Source: an uncultured Eubacterium sp.
GTDB lineage: Bacteria > Bacillota > Clostridia > Lachnospirales > Lachnospiraceae
Assembly (NCBI GenBank): GCA_910585745.1
Contig: CAJUFM010000007.1
Span: forward strand, 1 to 57,619
Length of the DNA stretch: 57,619 bases
Direction of reading: 5' to 3'
Of this stretch, positions 14,273 through 22,181 are shown one piece after another. The first letter of the stretch is position 1. Each line of letters begins with the position of its first letter. The notes beneath the pieces are model-generated. The model was given only the letters and a program-made list of their open reading frames with translations, searched no databases and was not told the origin of the DNA. The position numbers were made by a program, and so were the translations under genes.

Positions 14273-15559
14273 ATGTTTGCAGACCAGGCAAAGATATATA
14301 TTCGATCCGGCAAAGGCGGTGACGGTCATGTTAGTTTCCGCCGGGAATTATATGTACCGGCAGGAGGACCGGACGGCGGCGACGGAGGCAGAGGCGGAGA
14401 CCTGATCTTTGAGGTGGATTCCGGCCTCAATACATTAAATGAATTCAGGCATATACGAAAATATTGTGCAGAAGACGGAGAACCTGGCGGCAAAAAGCGC
14501 TGCCATGGCAGAGATGGAAAAGATCTGATCGTTAAAGTCCCTGCTGGCACCATTGTGAAGGAGGCGGGCTCCGGTCAGGTCATCACAGATATGTCCTACG
14601 AAAACACAAGAGAGGTCATCTTAAAGGGCGGAAGAGGCGGCAAAGGAAACCAGCACTATGCAACACCGACGATGCAGGCACCTAAGTATGCCCAGCCCGG
14701 CAGGCCGGCTATGGAGCTGGAAGTAATACTGGAATTAAAAACTATCGCTGATGTGGGACTGGTAGGGTTTCCCAATGTAGGAAAATCTACTTTCCTATCC
14801 CGCGTGACCAATGCCCGCCCCAAGATCGCCAACTATCACTTTACTACCTTAAATCCAAATCTGGGCGTCGTAGACCTGGAAGGGACAGATGGTTTTGTTA
14901 TTGCGGATATTCCAGGATTGATCGAGGGCGCTTCTGAGGGAATCGGTCTGGGACATCAGTTCCTCAAACACATCGAGCGGACAAGAGTTATGATCCACAT
15001 GGTGGATGCAGCCTCCACAGAGGGACGTGATCCCATCCAGGACATCAAGCTCATCAATGAGGAACTTCGTGCCTATAGTGAAGAGGTTGCTTCTCGTCCC
15101 CAGGTGATCGCTGCTAACAAGATTGATTGTTTTTACGGGGACGAAGAGGAGACTGTACTGACACTCCTGAGGGAAGAATTTGAACCTCAGGGGGTTAAAG
15201 TATTTCCCATTTCGGCGGTTACAGGCAGCGGAGTAAAGGAACTATTATACTATGTCAAAAACATGCTGGATGAAATCAAAGAAGAAAAGATCGTCTTTGA
15301 AAAAGAGTATCTGATCCAGGAACCAGATTTCCGGGATGAGCCCTATTCGGTATTTCAGGATGAGGAGGGCATTTATCACATCGAAGGACCTCGGGTGGAA
15401 CGGATGCTTGGCTATACCAATCTGGATTCGGAAAAAGGGTTTGAATTTTTCCAGAAATTTATAAAAAATAATGGCATGCTGGAAGAACTTGAAGCACTCG
15501 GTATAGAGGACGGTGATACTGTCGAGATTTATGGATGGAGTTTTGAATATTTCCGCTAA
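14273..15559 (+). CDS. obgE: GTPase Obg/CgtA
   Basis: A 428-residue ribosome-assembly GTPase. Domains in order: the glycine-rich Obg fold (1-157, e.g. GKGGDGHVSFRRE and GGRGGKGNQHYATPT), the G domain with G1 GFPNVGKST, G3 DIPGLIEGA and G4 NKID, and a C-terminal OCT domain (about 345-428) present in Gram-positive members. Obg acts late in 50S assembly and in the stringent and stress responses. AAGGAGG precedes the ATG. It follows rpmA after a terminator and leads to yhbY, as in other Firmicutes. Confidence 0.97.
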   Translation: MFADQAKIYIRSGKGGDGHVSFRRELYVPAGGPDGGDGGRGGDLIFEVDSGLNTLNEFRHIRKYCAEDGEPGGKKRCHGRDGKDLIVKVPAGTIVKEAGSGQVITDMSYENTREVILKGGRGGKGNQHYATPTMQAPKYAQPGRPAMELEVILELKTIADVGLVGFPNVGKSTFLSRVTNARPKIANYHFTTLNPNLGVVDLEGTDGFVIADIPGLIEGASEGIGLGHQFLKHIERTRVMIHMVDAASTEGRDPIQDIKLINEELRAYSEEVASRPQVIAANKIDCFYGDEEETVLTLLREEFEPQGVKVFPISAVTGSGVKELLYYVKNMLDEIKEEKIVFEKEYLIQEPDFRDEPYSVFQDEEGIYHIEGPRVERMLGYTNLDSEKGFEFFQKFIKNNGMLEELEALGIEDGDTVEIYGWSFEYFR

Positions 15560-15651
15560 AGCGGCTAACCAATTATCCTACGCGAATATATCAGAGACTT
15601 ATATTTCGCCTGTCCAGGCATTTAATATTTGATAAAAGAAAGGACAATCCT

Positions 15652-15942
15652 ATGACTAGCAAACAAAGAGCATACCTTAAAGGTCTTGCCATGAAGATCA
15701 ATCCGATCCTGCAGATTGGTAAATCTTCTATTACGCCAGAATTTACTATAGCTGTAGATGAAGCGTTGGAAGCAAGAGAGCTCATTAAAATACATGTACT
15801 GAAAAACTGCTTTGATGATCCCAGAGGAATGGCAGAGACCATCGCAGAGAGAACACATTCCGAGGTAGTTCAGGTGATCGGGAAAAAAATCGTATTATAC
15901 CGGGAGTCGAAAGACAAAAAACAGATTGAGCTGCCCAAATAG
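15652..15942 (+). CDS. yhbY: YhbY-type (CRM domain) RNA-binding protein
   Basis: A 96-residue single-domain CRS1/YhbY protein. MTSKQRAYLKGLAMKINPI and the GKSSITPEF segment fit the family, which associates with pre-50S particles. AAAGAAAGGA lies seven bases before the ATG. It is 92 nt after obgE and just before the 78-bp repeats that separate it from nadD. Confidence 0.92.
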   Translation: MTSKQRAYLKGLAMKINPILQIGKSSITPEFTIAVDEALEARELIKIHVLKNCFDDPRGMAETIAERTHSEVVQVIGKKIVLYRESKDKKQIELPK

Positions 15943-15952
15943 AATCGTGATT

Positions 15953-16115
15953 AAAATAAGTTCAAAAGAACTTATAAGCGAGTTTTTGCAAAACCCGGCA
16001 TGCACAAAAACCGTGTGCAAATATTATGATAAAATAAGTTCTAAAGAACTTATTGGCAAGTTGCTTCGCAACTCGGCATGCACAAAAACCGTGTGCAAAA
16101 ATTATGATAAAATAA
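15953..16115. repeat. 78-bp tandem repeat built of palindromes (two copies plus a stub)
   Basis: Two copies, 15953-16030 and 16031-16108, with a period of exactly 78 bp, then the first bases of a third (AAAATAA, 16109-16115). Each copy holds AAGTTC-4 nt-GAACTT, a middle part that in copy 2 forms GTTGC-TTC-GCAAC, and GCATGCACAAAAACCGTGTGCA, an imperfect hairpin with TGCACA/TGTGCA arms. Copies differ mostly in the middle part. It fills the yhbY-nadD gap and would be transcribed through. Similar palindromes occur at 28263-28312 and 52898-52923. Confidence 0.9.
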
Positions 16116-16138
16116 TGTAGAGATGGTGATTATGATCT

Positions 16139-17353
16139 ATGGCTAAAATAGGACTCATGGGGGGGACCTTTAACCCCATACACAACGTTCATCTAAGTAT
16201 GGCAGAAGAGGCCAGAACCCAGTACCAGCTGGATGAGGTTCGTTTTATGCCATCAAAAAATCCACCCCATAAGAATAAGCAGGGAATTGCATCGGATTCT
16301 CACCGGAAACGGATGATTCAGCATGCCATTCAGGATCATCCTCATTTTACTTTTTCTGATCTTGAATTAAAGAGAGAAGGTATCACCTTCACCAGAGACA
16401 CCCTGGCATATCTCACAGAGACATGTCCTGGAGACCAATTCTATTTTATACTCGGCGGAGACTCTCTGGCTTCGTTGGAAAGCTGGAAGGAACCGGCATA
16501 TATATTTAGCCGCTGTCACATTCTGGCTGCCAACCGGGGAGATATCTCAGAAAATAAAATAACAGAATGGATACAATATTATCAGGAAAAATATGGAGCA
16601 CGAATATCGGAGATTCAGATGCCGCCACAAAGGATTTCTTCTGAAATGATCCGGAACAAGCTGGCATCGGGCTGTGACGTAAGTACTTACTGCCCTGTAC
16701 CAGTAACACAATATATACGGTTTCATGGCCTGTATGGTTGTGATCGGCTGTTACAGGAAAAACCGGAATCTCCGATGAAGATATCTGATATGTATGCCTG
16801 CCTCTCTGCCTGTCTCAAACCAAAACGCTATATTCATACGCTGGGGGTGGCAATGACGGCAGCCAATCTGGCGGCAGTACACGGCTGTGACTGCACCCAG
16901 GCATACACCGCCGGGCTGCTTCATGACTGCGCTAAATATCTGACTGGAAAAGAACAGATCGCGGCTTGTCAGGAAGCAGACATTTCACTGACGAAAGTAG
17001 AAATGGAAAATACAGCCTTGATCCATGGCAAACTGGGCGCTTATATTGCTAAGACCAGATATGGGATCCAGGACAGAGAGATTTTATCTGCCATCACCTG
17101 GCACACAACGGGAAAACCCAAAATGACGCTTTTAGAGAAAATCATTTATCTGGCGGATTATATGGAGCCTGGCAGAGCAATGAACTGTAAACCGTATTCG
17201 CTGGCGCAGATCCGCAGGACAAGTTTTAAAAATCTTGACAGGGCTCTGTTCATGGTATTGGAGTGCTGTGTAAAGTACCTGGAAAAATCAGGCGCTCCTA
17301 TTGATCCGCAGACAATCGATACTTACAAATACTATCGAAATAAAATGGACTGA
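16139..17353 (+). CDS. nadD: Fused NadD (nicotinate-nucleotide adenylyltransferase) and YqeK HD hydrolase
   Basis: A 404-residue two-domain protein. Residues 1-200 are NadD: GGTFNPIHNVHL (8-19, with H15 and H18 of the nucleotidyltransferase HxxH motif), NPPHK and the late ISSEMIR motif. It makes nicotinate adenine dinucleotide from NaMN and ATP. Residues from about 215 are a YqeK-type HD domain with RYIHTLGVA, LLHDCAKYL, TWHTTGKP and ADYMEPGR, a family that hydrolyses Ap4A to ADP. In Bacillus these are separate neighbouring genes. The join is in frame with no stop. The ATG at 16139 gives the expected N-terminus, though the upstream GATGGTGAT is a modest ribosome binding site. Confidence 0.93.
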   Translation: MAKIGLMGGTFNPIHNVHLSMAEEARTQYQLDEVRFMPSKNPPHKNKQGIASDSHRKRMIQHAIQDHPHFTFSDLELKREGITFTRDTLAYLTETCPGDQFYFILGGDSLASLESWKEPAYIFSRCHILAANRGDISENKITEWIQYYQEKYGARISEIQMPPQRISSEMIRNKLASGCDVSTYCPVPVTQYIRFHGLYGCDRLLQEKPESPMKISDMYACLSACLKPKRYIHTLGVAMTAANLAAVHGCDCTQAYTAGLLHDCAKYLTGKEQIAACQEADISLTKVEMENTALIHGKLGAYIAKTRYGIQDREILSAITWHTTGKPKMTLLEKIIYLADYMEPGRAMNCKPYSLAQIRRTSFKNLDRALFMVLECCVKYLEKSGAPIDPQTIDTYKYYRNKMD

Positions 17354-17395
17354 AAACAGAATTGATATAGAATATTTTTAAATGGAGGAAAGAAC

Positions 17396-17749
17396 ATGCT
17401 GAATTCAAAAGAAATGGCAAGAATAGCATACGATGCTCTGGATGAAAAACTGGGAAAGGATATCCGGATCATAAAGATTGATGAAATCTCTGTTATTGCA
17501 GATTACCTGATCATTGCCAACGGGAATAATGGTCCTCAGATCACCGCAATGTTAGATAATGTGGAACTTAAAATGCATGAAAATGGCATCGACAGCAAAC
17601 GGATCGAGGGAAATAAAAATTCTACATGGATCCTGATGGACTACCGTGATGTGATCGTGCATATTTTTTCACCGGAAGACCGGCTTTTTTATGATCTGGA
17701 ACGTATCTGGAGAGACGGAAGAACCGTAGAGCGCGAAGAGCTGAATTGA
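17396..17749 (+). CDS. rsfS: Ribosomal silencing factor RsfS
   Basis: A 117-residue RsfS/Iojap protein that binds L14 and blocks subunit joining in starvation. Typical features are IDEISVIADYLIIANGNN, the WILMDYRDVIVHIF strand pair and a C-terminal LERIWRDG. GGAGGAAAG precedes the ATG. It completes the nadD-yqeK-rsfS order of Firmicutes and ends at a strong terminator facing lexA. Confidence 0.95.
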   Translation: MLNSKEMARIAYDALDEKLGKDIRIIKIDEISVIADYLIIANGNNGPQITAMLDNVELKMHENGIDSKRIEGNKNSTWILMDYRDVIVHIFSPEDRLFYDLERIWRDGRTVEREELN

Positions 17750-17763
17750 CCGCATCTATAGAC

Positions 17764-17808
17764 AATAAGCAGGGAACCCAGGGAAAACCGTTCCCTGCTT
17801 ATTTGTTT
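17764..17808. terminator. Bidirectional terminator between rsfS and lexA
   Basis: AATAAGCAGGGAAC (17764-17777) and GTTCCCTGCTTATT (17790-17803) form a perfect 14-bp stem followed by TGTTTGAT on the plus strand. The genes converge here, so it probably serves both. Confidence 0.85.
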
Positions 17809-17832
17809 GATATTCCTGCAAAAAGATACCAG

Positions 17833-18447
17833 CTACATTAAGCGGAAAAGTCCGACGACAATGCCAAGGATCACAACCTGATCTACATAAATCGGCTCCA
17901 TCGTATCATTTTCAGGCTGGAGACGGTAACGTCCATCTTCTTTATAATATGTCTTAACCGTTGCCGAATCCTCTACCAGTGCTACGACAATTTCACCATT
18001 TCTGGCGGTGGGGCTCTGACGTACGATAACCTTATCACCGTCATAAATTCCTATATTGATCATGCTTTCGCCCCGGACATTTAAAATAAACAGATCTCCA
18101 GAAGGGAGTTCATCTGCAAGAAGCGGAAAATAGCCGCTGATATTTTCCTCTGCAAAGATCGGCTGGCCTGCTGCCACCGTTCCCAAAATTGGAATATTGC
18201 GCATTTCCTTTCTGGTTAAGTTAAAACTATCATCTACGATCTCAATGGCGCGCGGTTTTGTTGGGTCCCGTCTTATGTATCCGTTTTTTTCCAATGTCTC
18301 AAGATGGGAGTGAACCGATGAAGTGGATTTTAAATTAACGGCATTACAAATCTCCCTTACAGCCGGGGGATATCCTTTTGTAAGAATCTGTTCCTTTATA
18401 TACTCTAATATTTCACTCTGTTTGGCAGAAATTCGACCATTACCCAT
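17833..18447 (-). CDS. lexA: SOS repressor LexA
   Basis: A 204-residue repressor. A winged-helix DNA-binding domain (1-70) is followed by the Ala-Gly self-cleavage site (A93-G94 in GTVAAGQPI) and the protease domain with Ser128 (RGESM) and Lys165 (TVKTYY). RecA filaments trigger cleavage and SOS induction. CAGGAGGTAGC precedes the ATG. Its promoter contains one good and one variant SOS box, so it should be autoregulated. It is divergent from the SH3-domain gene. Confidence 0.97.
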   Translation of the reverse strand: MGNGRISAKQSEILEYIKEQILTKGYPPAVREICNAVNLKSTSSVHSHLETLEKNGYIRRDPTKPRAIEIVDDSFNLTRKEMRNIPILGTVAAGQPIFAEENISGYFPLLADELPSGDLFILNVRGESMINIGIYDGDKVIVRQSPTARNGEIVVALVEDSATVKTYYKEDGRYRLQPENDTMEPIYVDQVVILGIVVGLFRLM

Positions 18448-18474
18448 GTTCTGCTACCTCCTGCTTTTTTAATG

Positions 18475-18534
18475 CAAACAACTGTTTGTATTTATAATAT
18501 AACACATATTTTTTGTTTTGTCAAACGTTTGTTC
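18475..18534 (-). promoter_or_regulatory. lexA promoter with two SOS boxes
   Basis: Minus strand: a perfect TTGACA (18524-18519) and TATATT (18501-18496) are 17 bp apart. GAACAAACGTTT (18534-18523) overlaps the -35 and matches the Gram-positive LexA box GAAC-N4-GTTY. A second palindrome, CAAACAACTGTTTG on the plus strand (18475-18488), lies just downstream of the -10. Repressor bound at either would block transcription. Confidence 0.85.
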
Positions 18535-18565
18535 TGTGTTTCCTGCTTTTTTCTTTAAATTTTTG

Positions 18566-18594
18566 TGGACAAATTTTCGTATAATGGTTATAAT
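18566..18594 (+). promoter_or_regulatory. Promoter of the SH3-domain gene
   Basis: TGGACA (18566-18571) and a perfect TATAAT (18589-18594) are 17 bp apart, 37 nt before the ATG. The SOS box at 18523-18534 is about 32 bp upstream of the -35, so any LexA effect on this gene is uncertain. Confidence 0.6.
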
Positions 18595-18631
18595 TATGAA
18601 GGAAAGCTTTTTGTAAGGAGATGACAAACGA

Positions 18632-19429
18632 ATGAGTGCAGAAAATAAACAAAAGTTTACAGAAAAATTAAAAACAGATAAAAAATTTCGTTTTGAATTT
18701 ATAGTGGGGATCTGGTCTGGTTTGATCGCCTGCACACTGCTGGTAGCACTGATATTTATTGCAAAGATTTATTTCTTTAGTGATAAAAGTATTGACAGTG
18801 ATGAGGTTGCTGACGAAACACCGGCTGTTGTGACCGAACAGGCCGTTGAGCCGGAAAAGACAGATCCGCCATATGATAAAGCTATTATCAACGGTAATGA
18901 AGAAGACTTTGAAGACGATGAAGATGATGAAGAAACAGAAGGACTCAAAACAGCGAAAACAGCTTATGCTACTACGGTTGTTAATCTGAGAAGTGAACCT
19001 TCCCTTACAGCTTCCGTCATCGCCAAAGTAGCTGCCGGTGACGAGGTGGATATTCTTGAATACGGCAAGGAATGGACCAAAGTATCTTATGATGGAAAAG
19101 AAGGTTATATCAGCACGATTTACCTGAGTACAAGTAAGCCGGTATCTGAGCCGATGATGACTCCAAAAGTAACTACAACGACACCAAAACCGACTGTGGC
19201 GCCGAAAGCAACAAAACCGCCGAAACCAAAGAAAACAAAAAAACCAAAGCAGCCAGTCAAAACACAAAAACCGGTCAAGACCCAGGAACCTACGGATCCA
19301 CCTAAGCCGACAACAGTTCCGACGGAGCCGCCGAAACCAACACCGGCTCCGACGGATCCACCGAAACCGACCCAGGCTCCGACGGAGCCGCCTCAGCCAA
19401 CCCCGGATCAGACAGAAGAAGAACAGTAG
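18632..19429 (+). CDS. Membrane-anchored SH3 (SH3b) domain protein with proline-rich tail
   Basis: A 265-residue protein. A short basic cytoplasmic N-terminus and a membrane helix at about 22-47 are followed by an acidic linker rich in Glu and Asp (about 50-105) and a bacterial SH3 domain (about 112-165, with VVNLRSEPS and EWTKVSYDGKEGYIS). The tail from about 170 to the end is low-complexity Pro/Thr/Lys, first basic and then built on repeats like PTEPPKPTPAP. Bacterial SH3 domains bind peptidoglycan, and the tail probably spans the wall. AAGGAGATGAC precedes the ATG. No enzymatic domain is present. A role in envelope sensing or wall binding is plausible but unproven. Confidence 0.85.
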   Translation: MSAENKQKFTEKLKTDKKFRFEFIVGIWSGLIACTLLVALIFIAKIYFFSDKSIDSDEVADETPAVVTEQAVEPEKTDPPYDKAIINGNEEDFEDDEDDEETEGLKTAKTAYATTVVNLRSEPSLTASVIAKVAAGDEVDILEYGKEWTKVSYDGKEGYISTIYLSTSKPVSEPMMTPKVTTTTPKPTVAPKATKPPKPKKTKKPKQPVKTQKPVKTQEPTDPPKPTTVPTEPPKPTPAPTDPPKPTQAPTEPPQPTPDQTEEEQ

Positions 19430-19483
19430 CATCCTTTGGGATCAAAAGTTTTCCCTAATGCATACAATAAAATTTAGAAATGG

Positions 19484-22150
19484 ATGAACATAATGGAAGA
19501 TCAGCTTACACCCATGATGCAAAAGTATCTGGAGACAAAGAACGAATATAAAGATTGTATCCTGTTTTACCGCCTGGGGGATTTTTATGAGATGTTTTTT
19601 GAAGATGCCAAATGCGTCTCGAAAGAACTGGAACTTACTCTCACAGGAAAGAGTTGTGGATTAAAAGAAAGGGCACCCATGTGTGGTGTCCCCTTTCATT
19701 CTGCGGAGGGGTATATCACCCGCCTGGTATCCAAGGGATACAAAGTGGCTATCTGTGAACAGGTGGAAGATCCTAAACTTGCAAAGGGACTGGTGAAAAG
19801 GGAAGTGATCCGGGTTGTCACTCCCGGCACCAACTGCAGCCCGGAAGCACTGGATGAGAGTAAGAATAATTATCTTATGGGAATCGTGTCCACAGGAAAC
19901 GGGTTTGGCGTATCTGTTGTGGATGTTTCCACGGGAGAATACCTTCTGACAGAAGTAGATACCCCGGGAAAACTTTTGGATGAGATCAATAAGTTCATGC
20001 CCTCAGAGATCATATGCAACGACGCATTCTACATATGTGGTATTGACGTGGAAGAATTAAAGGGAAGGCTGGGAATCTCCATCTCAGCTCTGGCTCCCCA
20101 TTTTTTTGATGAAGAGCTCTGTAAAAAAACTTTGTGCCGTCATTTTTCCATCGCCGCACTGGACGGAATGGGCTTGTCGGATTATTATACCGGAATCATT
20201 GCTGCCGGAGCGGTCATGCAATATCTGGTGGAAACCCAGAAGACCTCTCTGGCACATATTTTGTCCCTCGTTCCATACAGTTCCGGAAAATACATGCTGT
20301 TGGACCGAAATACGAGACGAAACCTGGAACTGGTAGAGACCCTGCGGGAAAAACAAAAAAGAGGTTCTCTGCTCTGGGTTCTGGATAAGACCAGGACGGC
20401 AATGGGGGCAAGGAAACTTCGGACCAGTTTGGAACAGCCTCTGATCGATAAGGAAACCATCCTGCGCAGATACGATGCCATTAATGAATTAAACCAGAAC
20501 ATGATCACCAGAGAGGAGCTCCGGGAATATCTGAATCCGATCTATGACCTGGAACGCCTTTTAAGCAAGATCAGTTATAAATCCGCAAACCCAAGGGATA
20601 TGATCGCCCTGCTCAGTTCTCTGCAGATGCTTCCTCATATTTTGTTTCTATGTAAAAATTTCAACAGCCAGCTTTTTCATGAGCTGGGCTGTGAACTGGA
20701 TCCTCTGGAAGACCTGTGTGCCTTGATCTCTTCTGCCATCAATGAGGAACCGCCCCTGGCTCTTCACGATGGCGGTATCATAAAAGAAGGATATGATTCC
20801 CAGGTGGACCAGCTTCGGCGGGCAAAATCTGAGGGGAAAACCTGGCTGGCTTCTCTCGAAGCAGAAGAGCGGGAGCATACGGGAATCAAAAATCTGAAAG
20901 TGAAATATAACCGTGTATTTGGTTATTATCTGGAGGTAACCAACTCCTACAAAGATCTGGTTCCTGACAACTGGATCCGGAAGCAGACCCTGACGAACTC
21001 AGAACGGTATACCACGGAAAAACTCAAGGAATTAGAAGATATTGTACTGGGCGCGGAAGAGAAGTTGTACAATCTGGAGTACCAGCTGTTCTGCCAGATC
21101 CGGGATCACATTTTCACACAGGTGGACCGTATCCAGCAGACTGCAAAAGCTATCGCCATGATCGATATGATCACCTCCCTTGCCTATGTGGCAGAAAAGA
21201 ATAATTATGTACGCCCTGTACTTAATGACCGGGGAATACTGAACATAAAAGAAGGAAGACATCCGGTCATCGAGCAGATGATCGATCACGATATGTTTAT
21301 TGCCAATGACACCTATCTGGATGAAGATTCCCACCAGCTTATGATCATCACAGGCCCCAATATGGCAGGGAAATCTACTTACATGCGCCAGACAGCTCTT
21401 ATTGTACTGATGGCTCAGATCGGTTCCTTTGTCCCGGCGGCATCGGCGGATATTTCCTTAGCAGACCGCATTTTCACCAGAGTGGGCGCCTCCGATGACC
21501 TGGCCAGCGGACAGAGTACCTTTATGGTGGAGATGACAGAGGTGGCCAATATCCTGCACAATGCAACGAAAAACAGTCTTATTATACTGGATGAGATTGG
21601 AAGGGGGACTTCTACCTTTGACGGGCTCAGCATAGCCTGGGCGGTGGTGGAACACATCGTGGGAAAGAAGAACATCGGAGCAAAAACTCTTTTTGCCACC
21701 CATTATCATGAACTTACGGAACTGGAGGGTAAATTAGAGGGTGTGCAGAACTGCTGTATTGCAGTAAAAGAGGACGGTGAAGATATAGTATTCCTGCGCA
21801 AGATCGTAAAAGGCGGCGCCGATAAGAGCTATGGGATCCAGGTGGCAAAGCTTGCCGGTGTCCCGGAAAGTGTACTGAACCGCGCCAATGAGATCGCTGC
21901 CCAGCTGGAGGCAGAGGAGATCAGCCCTATTGCCGCTATAGAAGGAACTGGTGCCGGTTATCGTTCTCCAGAAAAAGAAGCCGCCGTTCCAGGAGAGATG
22001 ACACAGTTATCTATTTTCGATGCAGTGACCTCTTTCAGCTATGAGGACATATTGTTTGAACTCCGGGATATCGACCTGTCCCATGTCACCCCAATGGATG
22101 CCATGAACCTGGTTTACAAATGGCAGAATAAATTGAAAGATAAATGGTGA
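19484..22150 (+). CDS. mutS: DNA mismatch repair protein MutS
   Basis: An 888-residue mismatch-recognition ATPase. The N-terminal mismatch-binding motif is in YRLGDFYEMFFEDA. The C-terminal ATPase has Walker A TGPNMAGKST, the DEIGRGTSTFDG segment and ATHYHEL. Near the C-terminus QLSIFD is a sliding-clamp (DnaN) binding motif. Start is uncertain by three codons: the ATG at 19493 (GGATGA just upstream) may be the true one. mutL follows after 31 nt. Confidence 0.97.
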   Translation: MNIMEDQLTPMMQKYLETKNEYKDCILFYRLGDFYEMFFEDAKCVSKELELTLTGKSCGLKERAPMCGVPFHSAEGYITRLVSKGYKVAICEQVEDPKLAKGLVKREVIRVVTPGTNCSPEALDESKNNYLMGIVSTGNGFGVSVVDVSTGEYLLTEVDTPGKLLDEINKFMPSEIICNDAFYICGIDVEELKGRLGISISALAPHFFDEELCKKTLCRHFSIAALDGMGLSDYYTGIIAAGAVMQYLVETQKTSLAHILSLVPYSSGKYMLLDRNTRRNLELVETLREKQKRGSLLWVLDKTRTAMGARKLRTSLEQPLIDKETILRRYDAINELNQNMITREELREYLNPIYDLERLLSKISYKSANPRDMIALLSSLQMLPHILFLCKNFNSQLFHELGCELDPLEDLCALISSAINEEPPLALHDGGIIKEGYDSQVDQLRRAKSEGKTWLASLEAEEREHTGIKNLKVKYNRVFGYYLEVTNSYKDLVPDNWIRKQTLTNSERYTTEKLKELEDIVLGAEEKLYNLEYQLFCQIRDHIFTQVDRIQQTAKAIAMIDMITSLAYVAEKNNYVRPVLNDRGILNIKEGRHPVIEQMIDHDMFIANDTYLDEDSHQLMIITGPNMAGKSTYMRQTALIVLMAQIGSFVPAASADISLADRIFTRVGASDDLASGQSTFMVEMTEVANILHNATKNSLIILDEIGRGTSTFDGLSIAWAVVEHIVGKKNIGAKTLFATHYHELTELEGKLEGVQNCCIAVKEDGEDIVFLRKIVKGGADKSYGIQVAKLAGVPESVLNRANEIAAQLEAEEISPIAAIEGTGAGYRSPEKEAAVPGEMTQLSIFDAVTSFSYEDILFELRDIDLSHVTPMDAMNLVYKWQNKLKDKW

Positions 22151-22181
22151 GAAATAGCCATTCCGGGAATGGAGGATTCCT

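Noticed and set aside
15926..16120. 64-codon open frame with a repeated Cys/Lys motif between yhbY and nadD
   Set aside because: It is the translation of the 78-bp palindromic repeat, overlaps the end of yhbY, starts at TTG without a ribosome binding site, and is open only because the period is a multiple of three.
18668..19432. 254-codon Arg/Trp/Phe-rich frame on the minus strand
   Set aside because: Shadow of the Pro/Thr-rich SH3 gene on the other strand; composition is the complement of that low-complexity tail and there is no ribosome binding site.
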